From Lobosporangium transversale (taxonomy: Eukaryota; Mortierellomycota; Mortierellomycetes; Mortierellales; Mortierellaceae), in contig NW_019028979.1 in the NCBI RefSeq assembly GCF_002105155.1, positions 1,054,001 to 1,118,000 on the forward strand: a DNA stretch of 64,000 nucleotides, written 5' to 3'. Each line of letters starts with the position of its first letter. Position 1 is the first letter of the stretch. The translations under genes and the position numbers were made by a program. Shown here piece after piece: positions 11,307 to 25,973 of the stretch. The notes under the pieces were generated by a model. It worked only from the letters and a program-made list of their open reading frames with translations. It ran no database searches and was not told the origin of the DNA.

Positions 11307-12322
11307 CGGGAAGCCGCAATAATCTTTTACTCTTCTCCCTAACTACATTATTTGCTCCATCATACTAGCTGCCATTGACTGTGCCTTCACCACAAGTATA
11401 TCGCGAGACAGTCATCCAAAAGAACAAGCTAATGGGAAATGTAGAAGCCAAGGCTAACGCAACATTACAAAAGGAGATCGATGTGATTCTAGTTTGGCTG
11501 GAAACATGCTTGAGTCGTCAACGCCGTGTAGACTTTAAGCCGAAGGATGATGAAATCGACCTGACAGGTCTAGCGACGAAACCGTGTATGGACTGCTGCG
11601 AGTTCCTGAGACGCATGTATGAAGCGATCCGCAAGAATATTGATGGCAAAAACATTGAGATGTTCCTCATGGAGGTTGGAATAGCGTTTCACGGGTATGG
11701 TTATTTTATTCAAGTTTTGTGCGCGCATGCCTGATAATGCATTCATGTAGCAAATGACTTATAAAGATATGTCATTATTTTTTAACTAGGATGCTTTTGG
11801 AGCACTTCAAGAAGTTCTCGATTAGTCCTGTTGGAGGAGTACTACTTACAAAGTAAGTCTCATAGGTTTATTAGAGTTACCAAACCCAAGCTTTCTTTTA
11901 TGTCACAAAACTAGGACTAAATATTCACCTTCTTATGAAATGATGTTCTAAAAAAAAAAAAAAAAAAAAAAAGAGATATTGCAAAATACCAAGAGTCTAT
12001 AAAAGTATGGAACATCCCGTCGTTGAATGAGCGGTTTGAGATGCTTCGTCAACTAGGCAACGTCTTCTTGGTGAAGCCAGAAATTTTACCTTCAGTGCTG
12101 AGTGAAGGCTACCTGGCTAAGGTAGACTTTAGGTCATTGTACCCATATCTACAGATGCGTGTTGACTTCAAGACCTCGAAGATTGATAAACTGTTTGAAA
12201 AACTGAACATGACCACTGAAACCGGTCCATCCAATGGCGGAAGTACGGGAGGAACAGCCAGCAGGATTGCTGCGTTAGAAGATTTGACAGGCGCCAAGTT
12301 TTTGAGCTATACCCTTCGCTGA
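8311..12322 (+). CDS. SEC10: Exocyst complex component Sec10
   Basis: Fourteen exons: 8311-8391, 8535-8777, 8931-9000, 9121-9332, 9428-9526, 9632-9759, 9896-10067, 10166-10492, 10596-10855, 10962-11039, 11141-11261, 11369-11694, 11790-11852 and 11974-12322. All phases join, giving 842 aa, the usual Sec10 length. Recognisable blocks are FDPKPFIRTFESSLEELEKL in the N-terminal coiled region, LDSRISEVGSTAIRIGEKLE, the strongly conserved CAKALLEFNGGHSCVQIYVN, and YRETVIQKNKLMGNVEAKAN. Sec10 is a helical-rod subunit of the octameric exocyst that tethers secretory vesicles at sites of polar growth. The donor after exon 4 (GTACTG) is weak, but the join DLPDTQL-AREGIEKF fits the family. Several introns carry 20-30 nt A runs. 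AATAAA follows the stop. Confidence 0.92.
8889..8919 (+). repeat. Poly(A) tract inside SEC10 intron 2
   Basis: Thirty-one A end about 10 nt before the acceptor of exon 3 (8931); a second A run (about 8798-8820) lies in the same intron. Confidence 0.9.
9806..9847 (+). repeat. 21-bp perfect tandem duplication in SEC10 intron 6
   Basis: Two back-to-back identical 21-bp units (9806-9826 and 9827-9847), each containing the palindrome GACGTC. The duplication accounts for much of the length of this intron. Confidence 0.9.
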
Positions 12323-15300
12323 AAAGAATAAATTTATTATTTTTATTAGACTGAAGAAATAACCGAAAGGGAAAGGAATGACAAAGGGGATCTGTCTATC
12401 CTCTTCTATAGATACACATATTTTTTGTTTGTTTATCTTGTTGTATTTTACGCCTTTACGTTAATTCACGTTATCTTTGGGTGGGCTTTTCTTTCTTGTT
12501 ATCATATCCGACACTTATTATTATGCTGAGACAAAATTTCCAATGTATCGGATACTATACATGGGAGAACAGAAGGTAGTGAAGACAAAATGAGGATATA
12601 CACTATCATTCTAGAAATGATGTAGAATATTTTCTGCGGCGGACCAATTTCCTTCTCATTCGGAGCCACTAGCCTCGCGCCTTTTTTTTTTTTTTTTTTT
12701 TTTTCTATGGATATTTAGCGGAAAAGCGCAGCGAACGCGAGCTTTGCAAAGTAGATACGATGTTCTAGACAACTGGAAGACTGGCAAATAATAAAGAGTG
12801 CGCGCTTTATCTTGATACATCATATCCAGAAGACATGATGGTAAACCCTAGAGATTCTACTTTGATGCTGTTCAATCCAAATAAAATCCCCGGAAAAAAG
12901 TCCTCTTCTTTCAAATAATACAAAGCTCTATTCAACTTTGTTCCAACCTCCTCCCCCCCCCAAAAAAAAAAAAAAAAAATCAATGAATATTCACACACTA
13001 GAATTTATTACTGTAGTATTATATATTATTTTGTCCGAGAAGATCATACTTGTATTTAGTCATAATGTAATGGTTTTTTTATTTATTTATTTATTTTCTT
13101 GCATACTTTACTCACCCTACTCACCTCATCCTTTACCGTCGCTAGAAAAGAAATAAACCCTTTAAGAGTTGGGGAAGATGGAAAGAAAAAAAGAAGCCTA
13201 GACATTTTATTGTCAACGTATCTAGATTAATAGAATATAGAACAGTTGACAATTGATGACGATCATTAATAATAAATTATAAACATTTCTTTGCGCCCAC
13301 ATGCTCGGGATTTCGCGCAGTAGGAGCAGCTGGCCGTTGAGCTGCCTCGCCGTTTGAAAAATTGCAGGCATCTCAAGATAGGAGGACGATGGTTGTCATC
13401 TTCAGTTTTTTGTGGATCTAGCAGAAAGGTTCAATTAGGGGGTTTATTCGTAAAAAAAAAAAAAAAGAAAGAAAGAAAGTAGTGATGTTGAGCCCATGAT
13501 GCATTAAAGCATTAGGTTTACCTTCAAAGAGGTTTTTTAAAGTTATACTCTATACATTTGATGGAGCTTTTTGACTCTCATTTAGTGTGTCTGGTAGCAA
13601 TATGCATGACAAACTTTTATTTTTATTACTACAAGAGCAAGAATACATGTACGCAAGCAAAAAAAAAAATGTACGAGGGCTGTGTACAAGTAAGTATACG
13701 CATCGTAAATTTTTTTTTTTATATTTGTTTGTCTTTTGGAACATGAATAGCAAACAAGGCGAGAAAAAGAGGAAGAAGTTGAGTGAATGGACAGACAACA
13801 AAGATGCACGTAATGGCAACATCAAACAATGAAAGAAAACATCCATAACTGCAATGTGTTCAAAAAAAGATGGGATTAAAAGGACAGGAATCCAAATGGG
13901 GTATGTTTCGCAATAAGATAAAAGAACACTAAGACAATACATGCATGTTTGTGTAAATGGATACTAATCCTCTCGAAGGGACAAAACGGCTCATGATAAA
14001 CCCCTTTTCCACTTCATTTGATCGGCTTCAATGGATGTCTCTCAATATGGATAACCACTATAAGCAGAAAAAATTAGTATATCCAGAAAGCGATCGAGAG
14101 AGGAGCAGAAACAAAGTGGAGATCAATATCCCTGCATCCCTTGAGCACATCTGTATATACTAGCTTAAAATAACACAAACATAAGGATGAACCGCGCTCT
14201 AAACACATGTCAGAAAATAAATTCCTATTAAATATAACGATTTAAAATAAACAAACGTGGGAAGAATAACAATAATAAATCACTGCCGATCAGGCCATGA
14301 CACCATAAAATCACTGCACATCGAACAATATCTATGGAAAATATATAGATATTTATTGATCAAAGACAGGAAAATGAGCATCGGTAAACATGAATTAGGA
14401 ATAAGATACTTCTGTTTGTTACAAAGTTCCAAGGAAGCAGATCGGAGGGCTTGAGGTAGAAGAGACCTTTCCTCTTTTATGGAATGCAATAAGAGGAAAG
14501 GAACAATGTGAGTCTCGGTTTTATTAATATTAAAGACATACACCGTCGCTTAATTACTTGATGCTCCGCAACCACATGGCTTTAATATCATGTTTTAGCC
14601 AACCAGGGGATTCCCTTTCTGTCGATATGCCCTTTTTTCATCCTTTTTTTCCCTCCTTCATGAGAAAGTAGCACATGCTTCTCTTGAGCGGAACTTCGAA
14701 TCGGATGCTTTGCTTCTGCTGCAGGGATACTTTTACCTTCTGATACTCAGCTGCCTCTGCACTCTTTGTCATGGAAGAAAGTAAAAAAGTGTGGAGAGAG
14801 AACGCTTAACACTAATGAGCTGATAGCGAATGTGACGGAATCAATGACTTTAGCGCACTTTCAGACGCTTGATGAAGCCTAGAATGAGGGCCCTTGTAAA
14901 AAACCAAAGTCCGCAATGGAAGACAGGCAATGATTGGAGAATCATCTCTTCATGGTAGCATGACCTTTCTAGTCTTGCTCTCCTATAGGTGGGGAGCAGA
15001 GCGGGATTCTATTTTATTCTTTTTTATTATGTGATGGATGAGGTGGAGCTCCACTAATGAGTTTCTGTGTCCCGGGAGAGAAATTGGATTGGCCTGCATA
15101 TTGCTTTTGGCTGTTTGGCCTCTTTTTTTTTTTTTCCTCTTTCCTTTTTTTAGTGAATGATGTATGTATACAATATTGACATCCAACTGATCACTGATCT
15201 GCATTTGTACCCCTTTTGTATTTATTCGATTCATTCATTCCTAATCAAGTCATCCTTCGTAATCATCCCCAAATTTTTGCTTGACCCTTACTCCTATGCT

Positions 15301-16332
15301 CCGATGGGTGTACCGATCATATACACTGATCCATCAAAGATATTAACACGAAATAGCCGTGGTGCCTGACATCTCCCTGGTGATTATCATAGTTGGGGAA
15401 CGTAACATCCCTCATTTACTACTTGCACATTTATATTTGGCTTTACTTCCTTACTCATTACTTATCAACATATATACATCATAGAGCACTGTACACGGGC
15501 AAAAATTAGATGAGGAATGATATTATCATATATATATATATAACAATGATTAAATAATAGCACTACACAATATATTCAATTTTCGAATAGTAAAAAATAG
15601 AGTAAAAATCAATAGATACTTTATATGCAAAGCACTTCGATTTATAGACTATCGATTGAATAGGGCTTTCGGCCGTTCTGCCACTCACGAATCCTTTTCT
15701 TTCTTTTCTGCCATTGATTTCTTGCCTCATGCTGGTCCACCTCACGGCTTCCTATCCGTACCAGCCAGTTTTTCTCTTTCTCTTGTTTATTTGCTTATTT
15801 TGCGTTCTTCGGAGTATTCTGTATAGTATAACCCCATGGAGATCATCTCTCATCTTTCTTGTGGAATGAGGAAAGAAAATCCGCAAGTTTGGCGTTGATC
15901 ATTGTCTTTCCTCCAAGAGGAAATGGGAATGTATTTTTATGGATCCAGGAACAGGGGGGAGGGGGGGGGCAAATAAATTAAAGATATTGAGAACAATTGA
16001 ATGAAACCAGGTTTGGGGAGAAGGACTATTTCGAACGTAGGCTGCCTCTTCTAGGCTGTTCTGGAAGAAGGGAACCAGCTTTTTACTGATCTTCATATAT
16101 GGCTATAATACTTTATGTATATTTTTACTTATTTCCTTATTTATATTCCTTTAGTAATACTCCAATTGAGAATAGTTTAGGCCGAAGGGCCAGTGAACAG
16201 CAACTGTCTATTTGTTATTCTGTTACTTCAATGATTTGGTTATGAGCCAATAAACGTTTCTATTGGAAAAGAGATTGCAGATTATAGTTCACGCTTCGAT
16301 CCATACTTCACATGGAGTATATCTTGAGGCAA
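12323..16332. other. Long gene-poor region
   Basis: No gene was identified in about 4 kb. It is AT-rich, with T runs (about 12680-12704), an A run after a C run (12952-12979), GAAA repeats (about 13453-13479) and an AT microsatellite (about 15528-15541). On the minus strand near 14775-14640 there is a small Met-initiated frame (MTKSAEAAEYQKVKVSLQQK...). On the minus strand near 13285-13425 there is a Cys-containing frame preceded by a plausible acceptor. Neither could be extended into a gene. SEC10 polyadenylation probably lies just after 12326 (AATAAA). Confidence 0.5.
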
Positions 16333-16340
16333 TATAAAAG
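16333..16340 (+). promoter_or_regulatory. TATA box of the amino acid transporter gene
   Basis: TATAAAAG lies 360 bp upstream of the transporter ATG. It is followed by a pyrimidine-rich leader (about 16350-16700) typical of well-expressed fungal genes. Inferred from sequence. Confidence 0.4.
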
Positions 16341-16700
16341 ACTCGGAATTTGCTTCTTTTTTCCCTCCTTTTCTTCATCTCCTCTTCATTCCTCCGATCG
16401 CCACTATCCCTTCTTTTTTAATATTAAATATTATTACGTCCTCTGCTTCAGTTTCTTTCATTCATCTTTTCGTTTTCCTTCTATCACTACCATTTTCATT
16501 TGTAAAAGCATCCATCGCTATTGTGTTTGATATTCCGATCGGAAACAAATCAAACTACTGTTTGTCTCACCTTTATACCCAAATAAATTTTCATTCTCAC
16601 ACAATTCTCTAAACCCAAACAGATCTCAAGGTTGATCCCCTTTATTTCCTCCAACACACCCTCCAACACACACACATACATTCCTCTCTATCCCAGAACC

Positions 16701-18099
16701 ATGTCCGCAGAGAAGGAAAATGAGATTTACGAAGCCCGTAGTGTCCATAGTGACAAGGAGTCTATCGTTGACCTCATGGCCGAGAGGCCTGAGCAAGGAT
16801 CCAATCTTTTGGCGTATGCCAACGTCGTCTGCGTTGTTGCAGGTAAATAATAATAATACTTTTTACCTTGTCAATTCCTTCTCGTCTACTAAATACTTGA
16901 ACGAAAATCTTAATATATATTTTTTTTTTCTTTTTTTCTTGTTCTTTCCAGGAACCGGTACCCTGGGTCTCCCATATGCTCTTAGATTAGGTGGATGGAT
17001 CAGTGTCGGTATCGTGATCCTTTCTCTCTTGATGTCTATTTATACCGCTATCCTCCTCATGAAGTGCCTTTACTATAACGGAAAGTACCGCCTTTCCTCA
17101 TATCAAGAGATCGGTCGTCATGCCTTTGGCAAGCCTGGTCTCGTTGCTGTCTGGTTCTTCCATACCACAATCGTCCTTGGTGCACCAATCATGTACCTGA
17201 TCTTATCAGGTACAGAGATGAAAGGTCTGGTCCCCAATGACGCTATCAGTGTTAAGGCTTGGATTTGGATCTCTGCTGCGATTGTTGCAGTTCCCTTTGT
17301 GGCAATGAAGACATTGAAGGAAGTGGCTGTCATGTCCATCTTTGGAGCTTTGGCAACTGTTGTCCTGGTCATCGTTGCTGTCCGTGGATCTATCATGGAC
17401 TTGAGCAATCCCACATACGCAAATGTCGGTCATGATACTGTCATCCTTGCCAACCTGCCCACTACGGTTGCTTCCATCTCGATTTGCTTTGGAGGAAATG
17501 TCGTCTACATGCATGTCGAAGAAGCCATGAGATACCCCCGTAGCTGGAACCGTGTGGTCGCTGTAGCTCTTTTTACTTGCTCTATCCTCTACTTGGCCAC
17601 AGCCATCCCCGGTTACATCACTTACGGCGATGCTGCCAGATCCCCTATCCTCGAGAACTTGCCCAAGGATGTCTTCACAAAGATTGGAACTGTAGTCATT
17701 ATTATTCACGTCATCTTGGCAGCCCCTATCTTGTTGACCTCCTTTGCCTTGGAATTTGAACGTCTGTTCGACATCACAGTGGCTCGCCGAGGCAAGATCA
17801 TGGAGCGTGTCTACCGCACGATTACTCGCTTGATCGTCGTTGGTTTTTGCGGAATCATTGCCTGCACTGTTCCATATTTTGGTCACTTTTTGTCTCTTTT
17901 GGGAGCCCTTGGCAACTGCACCTTGATCTTTGTATTGCCTATCCTGTGCTATTTCAAGTTGATCGGATGGAGACATTTGAAGTGGTATGAGTTGGCTTGG
18001 TGCGCTCTTATCGTGCTCATTGGTGTCATCTCTGCCATCATTGGGTCTATTGATGCTATCAAGGCTCTCAAGGAGTCCATTGAAAAAGATAGCCAGTAA
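16701..18099 (+). CDS. Amino acid permease of the AAAP family (Aa_trans)
   Basis: Two exons, 16701-16842 and 16952-18099, phase 1 junction, giving 429 aa. A hydrophilic N-terminus of about 35 residues precedes the first membrane helix, which holds the family signature GTGTLGLPYALRLGGWISVG spanning the splice junction. About ten further hydrophobic helices follow, including FGGNVVYMHVEEAMRYPRSW and the loop-rich PGYITYGDAARSPILENLP. The architecture matches the amino acid/auxin permease family (fungal AVT-type, animal SLC36/38), which move neutral amino acids across vacuolar or plasma membranes coupled to protons. Substrate and membrane cannot be told from sequence. The ATG at 16701 is preferred because upstream sequence is a pyrimidine-rich leader and the frame after it gives the conserved helix. 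No disruption is seen. Confidence 0.88.
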
Positions 18100-18588
18100 A
18101 CAATCAAACAGTTTTTTTTTATCGATTTTGCTCGCGGAGCACGAGCCATACCTTGTTCTTCTGCTACCAAAAAATCCACGGCAAATCAGTTGTATATTAG
18201 CTTTTTTATTTTATTTTTTTTATTTTACCTCCTCCCTCTGATTTCTCTCCAAGAGCTCTATTCTATCACTCCACAGGCGAGCTTACTGATATCCGAAGTC
18301 GTTGCTCTTGATTGTATATGTATAATAAAATAAAGAGAAAGCGTCAAAGTGTACACACATGCAATCCGTTAAACTGGTCTTGTAAATCTTGGGTTACAGT
18401 TACACAGGAATTAATTAGCCACTTTTGCTGTGCTTTCACTTTCTTTTTTTGAAGTGGATCCAAATGCAAACATTGTTTATTCTATTTTATTCTATCTCTA
18501 TTTGTATTATACCAATAAATATATATATCTATGCTATGATGTTTATATTTTATACTTGTGATTATGGTTGCTGTTGCTGTTGCTGTTG
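18100..18588. other. Convergent 3' UTR region with a GCT repeat
   Basis: A tail-to-tail spacer between the permease and the F-box/LRR gene. It holds T-rich tracts, AATAAA-like signals near 18328 and 18514, and a short TGCTGT repeat (about 18566-18590). No gene seen. Confidence 0.5.
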
Positions 18589-20738
18589 TTACATCTCCTC
18601 GTCGCTGTAGTCGCTCATAAGCCCTTCTATTTGTACTGCACTTTCAATGGCACTATTATTAGTACCATCAATGTCATCGTCTTCTTGGTATTCTTCAACA
18701 TCATAACCATCGTTTTCATCATACTCAAAGTCTTGCTCTTCATCTTCACTACCCTCATGATCATCATTCTCAACCCCTTCTTCTCGATCACCCTCTTCGT
18801 CATCATCAATGCTATCTGTGAATTGGTCGTCTCCTTCTATCTCGATAATCCCTGTCACGCTCTTTGCTCGCTCTCGGATCTCTGTCACAGCTCCTTCGTC
18901 CAGGCGGCAATAGGTGATATCTAAACGCTTAAATACTGTTGTCCGCTGATGAGCCGTTATCTTGTCCAAAAACTCAATCACGCCCATCTTTGTCACTTGG
19001 TCACATCCCAGAATACACAGGTCGCAAAGGTTAGTCGCTTGTTCTGACAGATAAACGAGAGATTCATTCGTGATTTGCGTGTTCGCAATCGATAGCCACC
19101 GAAGATCTGGCAAGATGTTCACAAGGCTCTTCAAATTATCATCCGAAAACTCGGGAAACACATTTCCGATATCCAAATCTCTTATTCGCTGCATCTTGCT
19201 AATGAATAACTCGAAATCTGAAAATGAATCGGCCAGGATACTATTCATGTGCAACGCTTCCAAATTAGGGCAAGCTTTCGCCAAAGGAATGAACAAATTG
19301 GCTGTAAAGGGTGCATCAATGTTGTTCAAAATTAAGCGCTTCATGGACGAGAGCCGCCCCTGTTGAGATGTGGTCGAGTCGGAGGCAGCTGAAAGACCTT
19401 GGATCACCACTTGTGTGCAATCGACTTCGGTAAGGTCAAGCTTGACCAGCTGGTGGCACCTGTCTAATATTGGAAGAAGACTATCGTCTGTTACACCTGA
19501 GGAGTACTCAAGGTTTAATGACGTCAAGTTTGACAACAAGGGTCCGAATTCCTCCAATCCAGATGACTCAAGATTACAGATGCTTAATGTCAGATGCCGC
19601 ATTGACTGGGCGTGTCGCTCTTCAAAGATGTTGGTCCCTTTGACAACCTTGAAGGACTGGAGCTTATCTCTATTTTGTGCCAAAATCATCTCTGCTACCG
19701 CCTGACTCGATGTTTGTTTCATCCTAAAACCATGTAGGCGAATGTAAGAGAGGGAATGTACAGTCTTGGCGATAGCATAAAATAAATCATCGTTTAGGTC
19801 CTGACTATTCCGAAGATCAAGTCGTGCGAGGTTGCTAAAGCGTGAGATCGCGTAGATCAGCGTGCTGGTTTCGATCTTGGCTGAGGATTGGAACTCGTCA
19901 ACTGAAATGCATCTCTTGGATACTTTACGTATAAGCCGGTTGAAGCACCGCTCCTGTCGAAACTCTGAAGGTGGGGATGAGGACGCAGATGAAGTGATAG
20001 AAGCCGCTGTACGAGACTCGTATCCTCTCCATGTTATACAAAAAGCGGTCCAATCCTGAATCAGGTTCGCAAACCACTAAAATTGAAGGAGAACAATGGG
20101 TTAGGAAACTGCTGTTGAGCCCCCACATGGAATCATCAATCATTTTTTATCATAAAAAGAAAGGGGGAAAGGGGAGGAAGAAGAAAAAAAAGGAGATAGA
20201 GGATGACCTCAATCAATGATAGACTTGCTCGTTAATTTTAATGACAACACATGCTTATTCCTCCTGCGAAATACGATTTTTGTTTAAACTGAGGAAGTTG
20301 ATATGATGGTGGCTGGCAGATACTATTACTGTTACTACTTACAGAGCAGGAGATTTTCTCTAAATATGAAATATAGTCGTACGAGCAAGTCTGATCGTGA
20401 AGAAGCGATGCTTCCAGTGTGCGCATCAACAACCGCTGCGCCCGAGTATCGGATGTTGAAATAAACGGAGATCGATTTTGGTCCAACAATGTTAGACCAT
20501 CGAAATCGGACGAAAGGGGTAAGATCGAGAAGGAAGAGGACAAAGGATCCAAGTCGCTACAACTGTGGATACTAGTGCGATCGCTTAACATGTGCTCGGC
20601 CTTATAAAGATACTCAACAGCAGCCTGCGACCATGCTCGGGAGACTAGTAGACAGGCATGAAGTGCTTGGCGATCATTTCGGAGGTGGTGTGCTACCAGC
20701 TTGATCAGTTCTATTTGGTTATAATATTGACATGAAAT
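18589..20738 (-). CDS. F-box/LRR protein with a highly acidic C-terminal tail
   Basis: The main exon (20076..18589) joins an upstream exon (lower bound 20343) through an intron that starts GTAAGT and ends TTTTAG, in phase (YLEKISCS-WFANLIQDW). The upstream exon carries an F-box (IELIKLVAHHLRNDRQALHA, then LVSRAWSQAAVEYLYKAEHM). The main exon carries about eight LRR-type segments (FSNLARLDLRNSQDLNDDLF, LTSLNLEYSSGVTDD, LVKLDLTEVDC, RDLDIGNVFPEF). The last roughly 80 residues are dominated by Asp, Glu and Tyr, ending DYSDEEM. F-box/LRR proteins are substrate adaptors of SCF ubiquitin ligases. The 5' end is uncertain: an acceptor at 20711-20712 suggests one more short exon with the Met, but its position was not fixed. 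Confidence 0.75.
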
Positions 20739-22652
20739 AAAAGAAGCATGGTTTAGTGATGGGTTTTTCGTTCTTGGTGGACTGTGTTTTTTTTTTTTTT
20801 TTTTTTGACTTCTGTAGTTGCGGAAAAGCATTGCAAAACGGCCTTCAAAGAAAAATTCTTCATGATCCACACCAACAGGACGAATAGAAGCACTCTGACA
20901 AAGTGGTCTTGGCATTTTCTACCTGCGACAAGACACAAAGAAGCCTCTTTACACTTTGCATTCTCTTTATCGAAATTAACTGGCACTGCCTCCAAGGAAC
21001 AATCTCCAAATGAACAGAAAGAAACAGAGCAAGCGCTAGAATCTGGAGCTACAAAGCTCAGACCAGACAGACTAGGGCTATTCTACTTTTTTTTACAAGT
21101 GTAATGGGACATGGGCGTACAAAAAAAAGTCTTCCGCAATGACAAAACTTGTTCCACATTCTCCAATGTTGTTTCATTCACATTCTATGGTTAATAAACG
21201 ATGCATGACTACAATGCATGGCTACAATGCAAAGTCATGCCAACCCCAGCCATTTCACCAAGCAAGGTCTTTCGTTTGTTTTCTTGTTCTAGAAATGAAC
21301 AAGTGAGGATAAGAAGGAACAGCGATTTGGTGGTATATGTGTCTGTGTGCATCTCTTCTTCTCCATGAGGACCGCATTTCAGGGGTACCATGTGTTGTTC
21401 GTACCAGGAGGTAGCGAGATAGGAACAGTGCCATGGGCTGGAGCATGGATGAGAGCCACGTTTGATGTAGACGATGCCATGGTGTGACAAAGAATGGTAT
21501 CAGTGGAAAATGAAAGATGTGATTTCAAAAAGAGCTGGTATAGGGTAAAAGGAGGGTGAAATGAAAGGGAGAGGAGGGGAACTCTCTTGAGTCGCTTGAG
21601 ACTTGGACTTTATGAAAGAAAAGAGAGTTGGATGGTTCTGATTGCTCTCTCATTTTCTGTCTCTCCTTTTATATCTTTTTTTTTGTCTTTAATGTCTGAA
21701 GTCTTGTTGGTTCCTAATGGGCTACCATCCAATCACTGCAAAAAGAAAAAATTCGTATTTGTGTATTTTAGGTCCACAATGCATGACATGCATGTTCCGT
21801 TTCTTCTGCTTTTGCTATTTTGCCTGTCTGTCTGGATGTCTCTATCTGTCTACCTATCTGTCTGTCTGTTCGGCATCCTGTTCTGTTCTTGCTTCTTTTA
21901 TGGTATTCTTGATGTTTCATAATCGTTGTTTCATTTGCTAATGAGGATGTGGAGTCTTTTTTAACTACGTTGTTCTGTCTATTCTGGGCAGTGACATCTG
22001 ACAGGGCATAAGCATCTATCGACCGCAAGGTTTATGCCTCATGTGCACCATCTGTATATGTGTGTATCTGTGTGTCGATGTGTGGCAAAGAATAAAATGA
22101 AAGAGCAGATCGGCTACTTTTTTTTTTTTTCTTTTTTTTTTCAATGTCGTCATTGAGGAAAATTTCATAGCGGCAATCAATTAAATAAATTTAATAGGCT
22201 TATTTTATATGCTGTGCACTTCACTTTCATCGGCGGAAAGACATACAGGGATAGGGATACCCCTATTTTTGGTTGGATCAGTGTTGTATTTGCTAATTTA
22301 TCAGGTACATGTACAACAACACACTTCACTTTTCCCCTGACGATTAATCTGACTCTAATACATCCTTTTTCTTCCCTTCTTAACAAGAGGAATTAAGAAA
22401 CAATATAATCCTAGTATATATCCATGTATTGCCATAATACATGACATGTATACCGTCCGTTCCTGATGATTGATGTCGAAGCTGTTCAAACTTGGTCTGT
22501 CACATGATATGACTGCTTCCCTGTGGCCGCTTTTTTTTTTTTTTTTTTTTTGAGACTTGAAGCAAAGACACAATAACAAATCAAAAACCATTACATTGTC
22601 TCTCATTCCTTCATTCATTAACTTTCTCCAGTATACTTCCATTAATTATTCA
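20739..22652. other. Gene-poor region, possible short minus-strand gene
   Basis: No firm gene. A minus-strand 33-codon ORF (21480..21379, starting MASSTSNVALIHAPAHG) follows a pyrimidine-rich leader of about 100 nt and could be the first exon of a spliced gene (GTACCC at its end). A Cys-containing minus-strand frame further on (about 21060-20830, with CSFGDCS and CKEASLCLVAGRKCQ) could belong to it, but no in-phase join was proved. Also present are a TCTG microsatellite (about 21823-21870) and T runs at about 20787-20806 and 22531-22551. Confidence 0.3.
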
Positions 22653-24576
<1,924 letters not shown>

Positions 24577-25937
24577 AGTCATGATTTGCTTGCAAAGGAT
24601 TCCACGGATCAACAAATAAAAATAAAAATAAATAAAAAAAGAAAATGTAAAGAAAATTTGCATTGATAGCAATAACAACGAAATGATAAGTTCTTTTCAA
24701 TGGAATGTATGCTTCAATGTCCATCAGGGTACATTCTGGATTGTTATCATACGGCTGTTTATCAATAGCAAGAATATATTCCTAAAACGCCATAATGAAG
24801 ACTCTTGACTTTACAAGCTTACGAGTCAAATAGGATTGAGAGGGAAAAAAAGGAATGCTCTCTAGACCATAGTTTGAAAATTTCTGCGGATCGATAGGGA
24901 TAGACCAATGGTGACTGCATGCATATTTTACGTACCCTGATGGCACTCTAGTTTATCAGTACCTACATCAGATGGATGGAGTCTATACATCGGAGCAAAT
25001 TGTGCAATAATATCTATAATCGGTCGTGATCCAAGGCTGCATTCGGTCCCATCCTATTCTTCCTGTTCTACATACTCCTCTTGTTAATGGCATTATCTCA
25101 AAAACATACATGCCGAATGTAGTAGATGCAAATATAGTACAAAAAAATTAAAAAGAAAGATCTAACAAATGCAAGATTCGGCCTATTCAATCCGATAGCA
25201 GAGCCAGGGCGCCGTTTTATAGCGTAATTCATATAATAGCAGACTGCTGAGCATTTTTAGATCAAGATGGGACAAATATAGAAGAAATGAATGTTAGTTG
25301 TGTGGTTGTGGTTGTGGTTGTTCTCCTCGCTTTTTGTGTGTGCATCCTGGACCAACTGATTAAGACAAATATTCAACTCACCGCCCATCTCTTTTTTCCC
25401 GATTGGTCCATTTCCTCTGTTTGTTTTCCTTGCAACATCATTTCCTCCATGCTTTGTTTATTTGTTTTGTTTATTTTATTTTCCTTGCCTGAGTTCATTT
25501 TCCTTGGCTTTAATGGAAATGATGCTAGTCTGCCTAATATGATAGGGCGCCGACAGAGGAAATTTTCACATTCATGATTGAGAGTGTCACACATGCTCAT
25601 GCCTAGTGCTTCATAGGAGTTTTTTTTACTGCAAGGAGTCGATTGTCAAACAAACAATTACAGCCTCCGGAAATCAGGCCGAGAACAGTCTGCTGATGGG
25701 AAAAGAGAGGATTTCTTTCTGACTCTTAAACCTGACTATTAACATCACCTTTATTTCTTTTGATATTCTATAATTTACAACATGATACGCCTGTACCTGT
25801 TGGAGAAGAGACCACGTTGAGTAATTTAAGCCATACTCCCCACTTTTCCAATCAAGGTCATATTCCTTTAGCTAAAGAGACGAAAGAATGAAGAGGAAGG
25901 TAATAATTATTTCTGGGTAGTGCTTCCATGACAAGAA

Positions 25938-25973
<36 letters not shown>

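Noticed and set aside
13550-13942. 130-codon minus-strand ORF
   Set aside because: Composition is dominated by Phe, Leu, Cys and Ser from T-rich DNA, with no domain and no leader or conserved start.
17206-17976. 256-codon ORF on the minus strand
   Set aside because: It lies antisense to the amino acid permease exon, which has clear membrane helices and family motifs. The reverse ORF has no recognisable domain and reflects codon bias of the real gene.
20743-20915. N-terminal extension of the F-box/LRR ORF up to 20915
   Set aside because: It reads through a T homopolymer (KKKKKK) and lacks family similarity upstream of the F-box. A short upstream exon spliced at 20711-20712 is more likely.
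21823-21870. TCTG array considered as a possible telomeric or CRISPR-like repeat
   Set aside because: It is a short imperfect tetranucleotide microsatellite without spacers; CRISPR arrays are not expected in a nuclear fungal genome.
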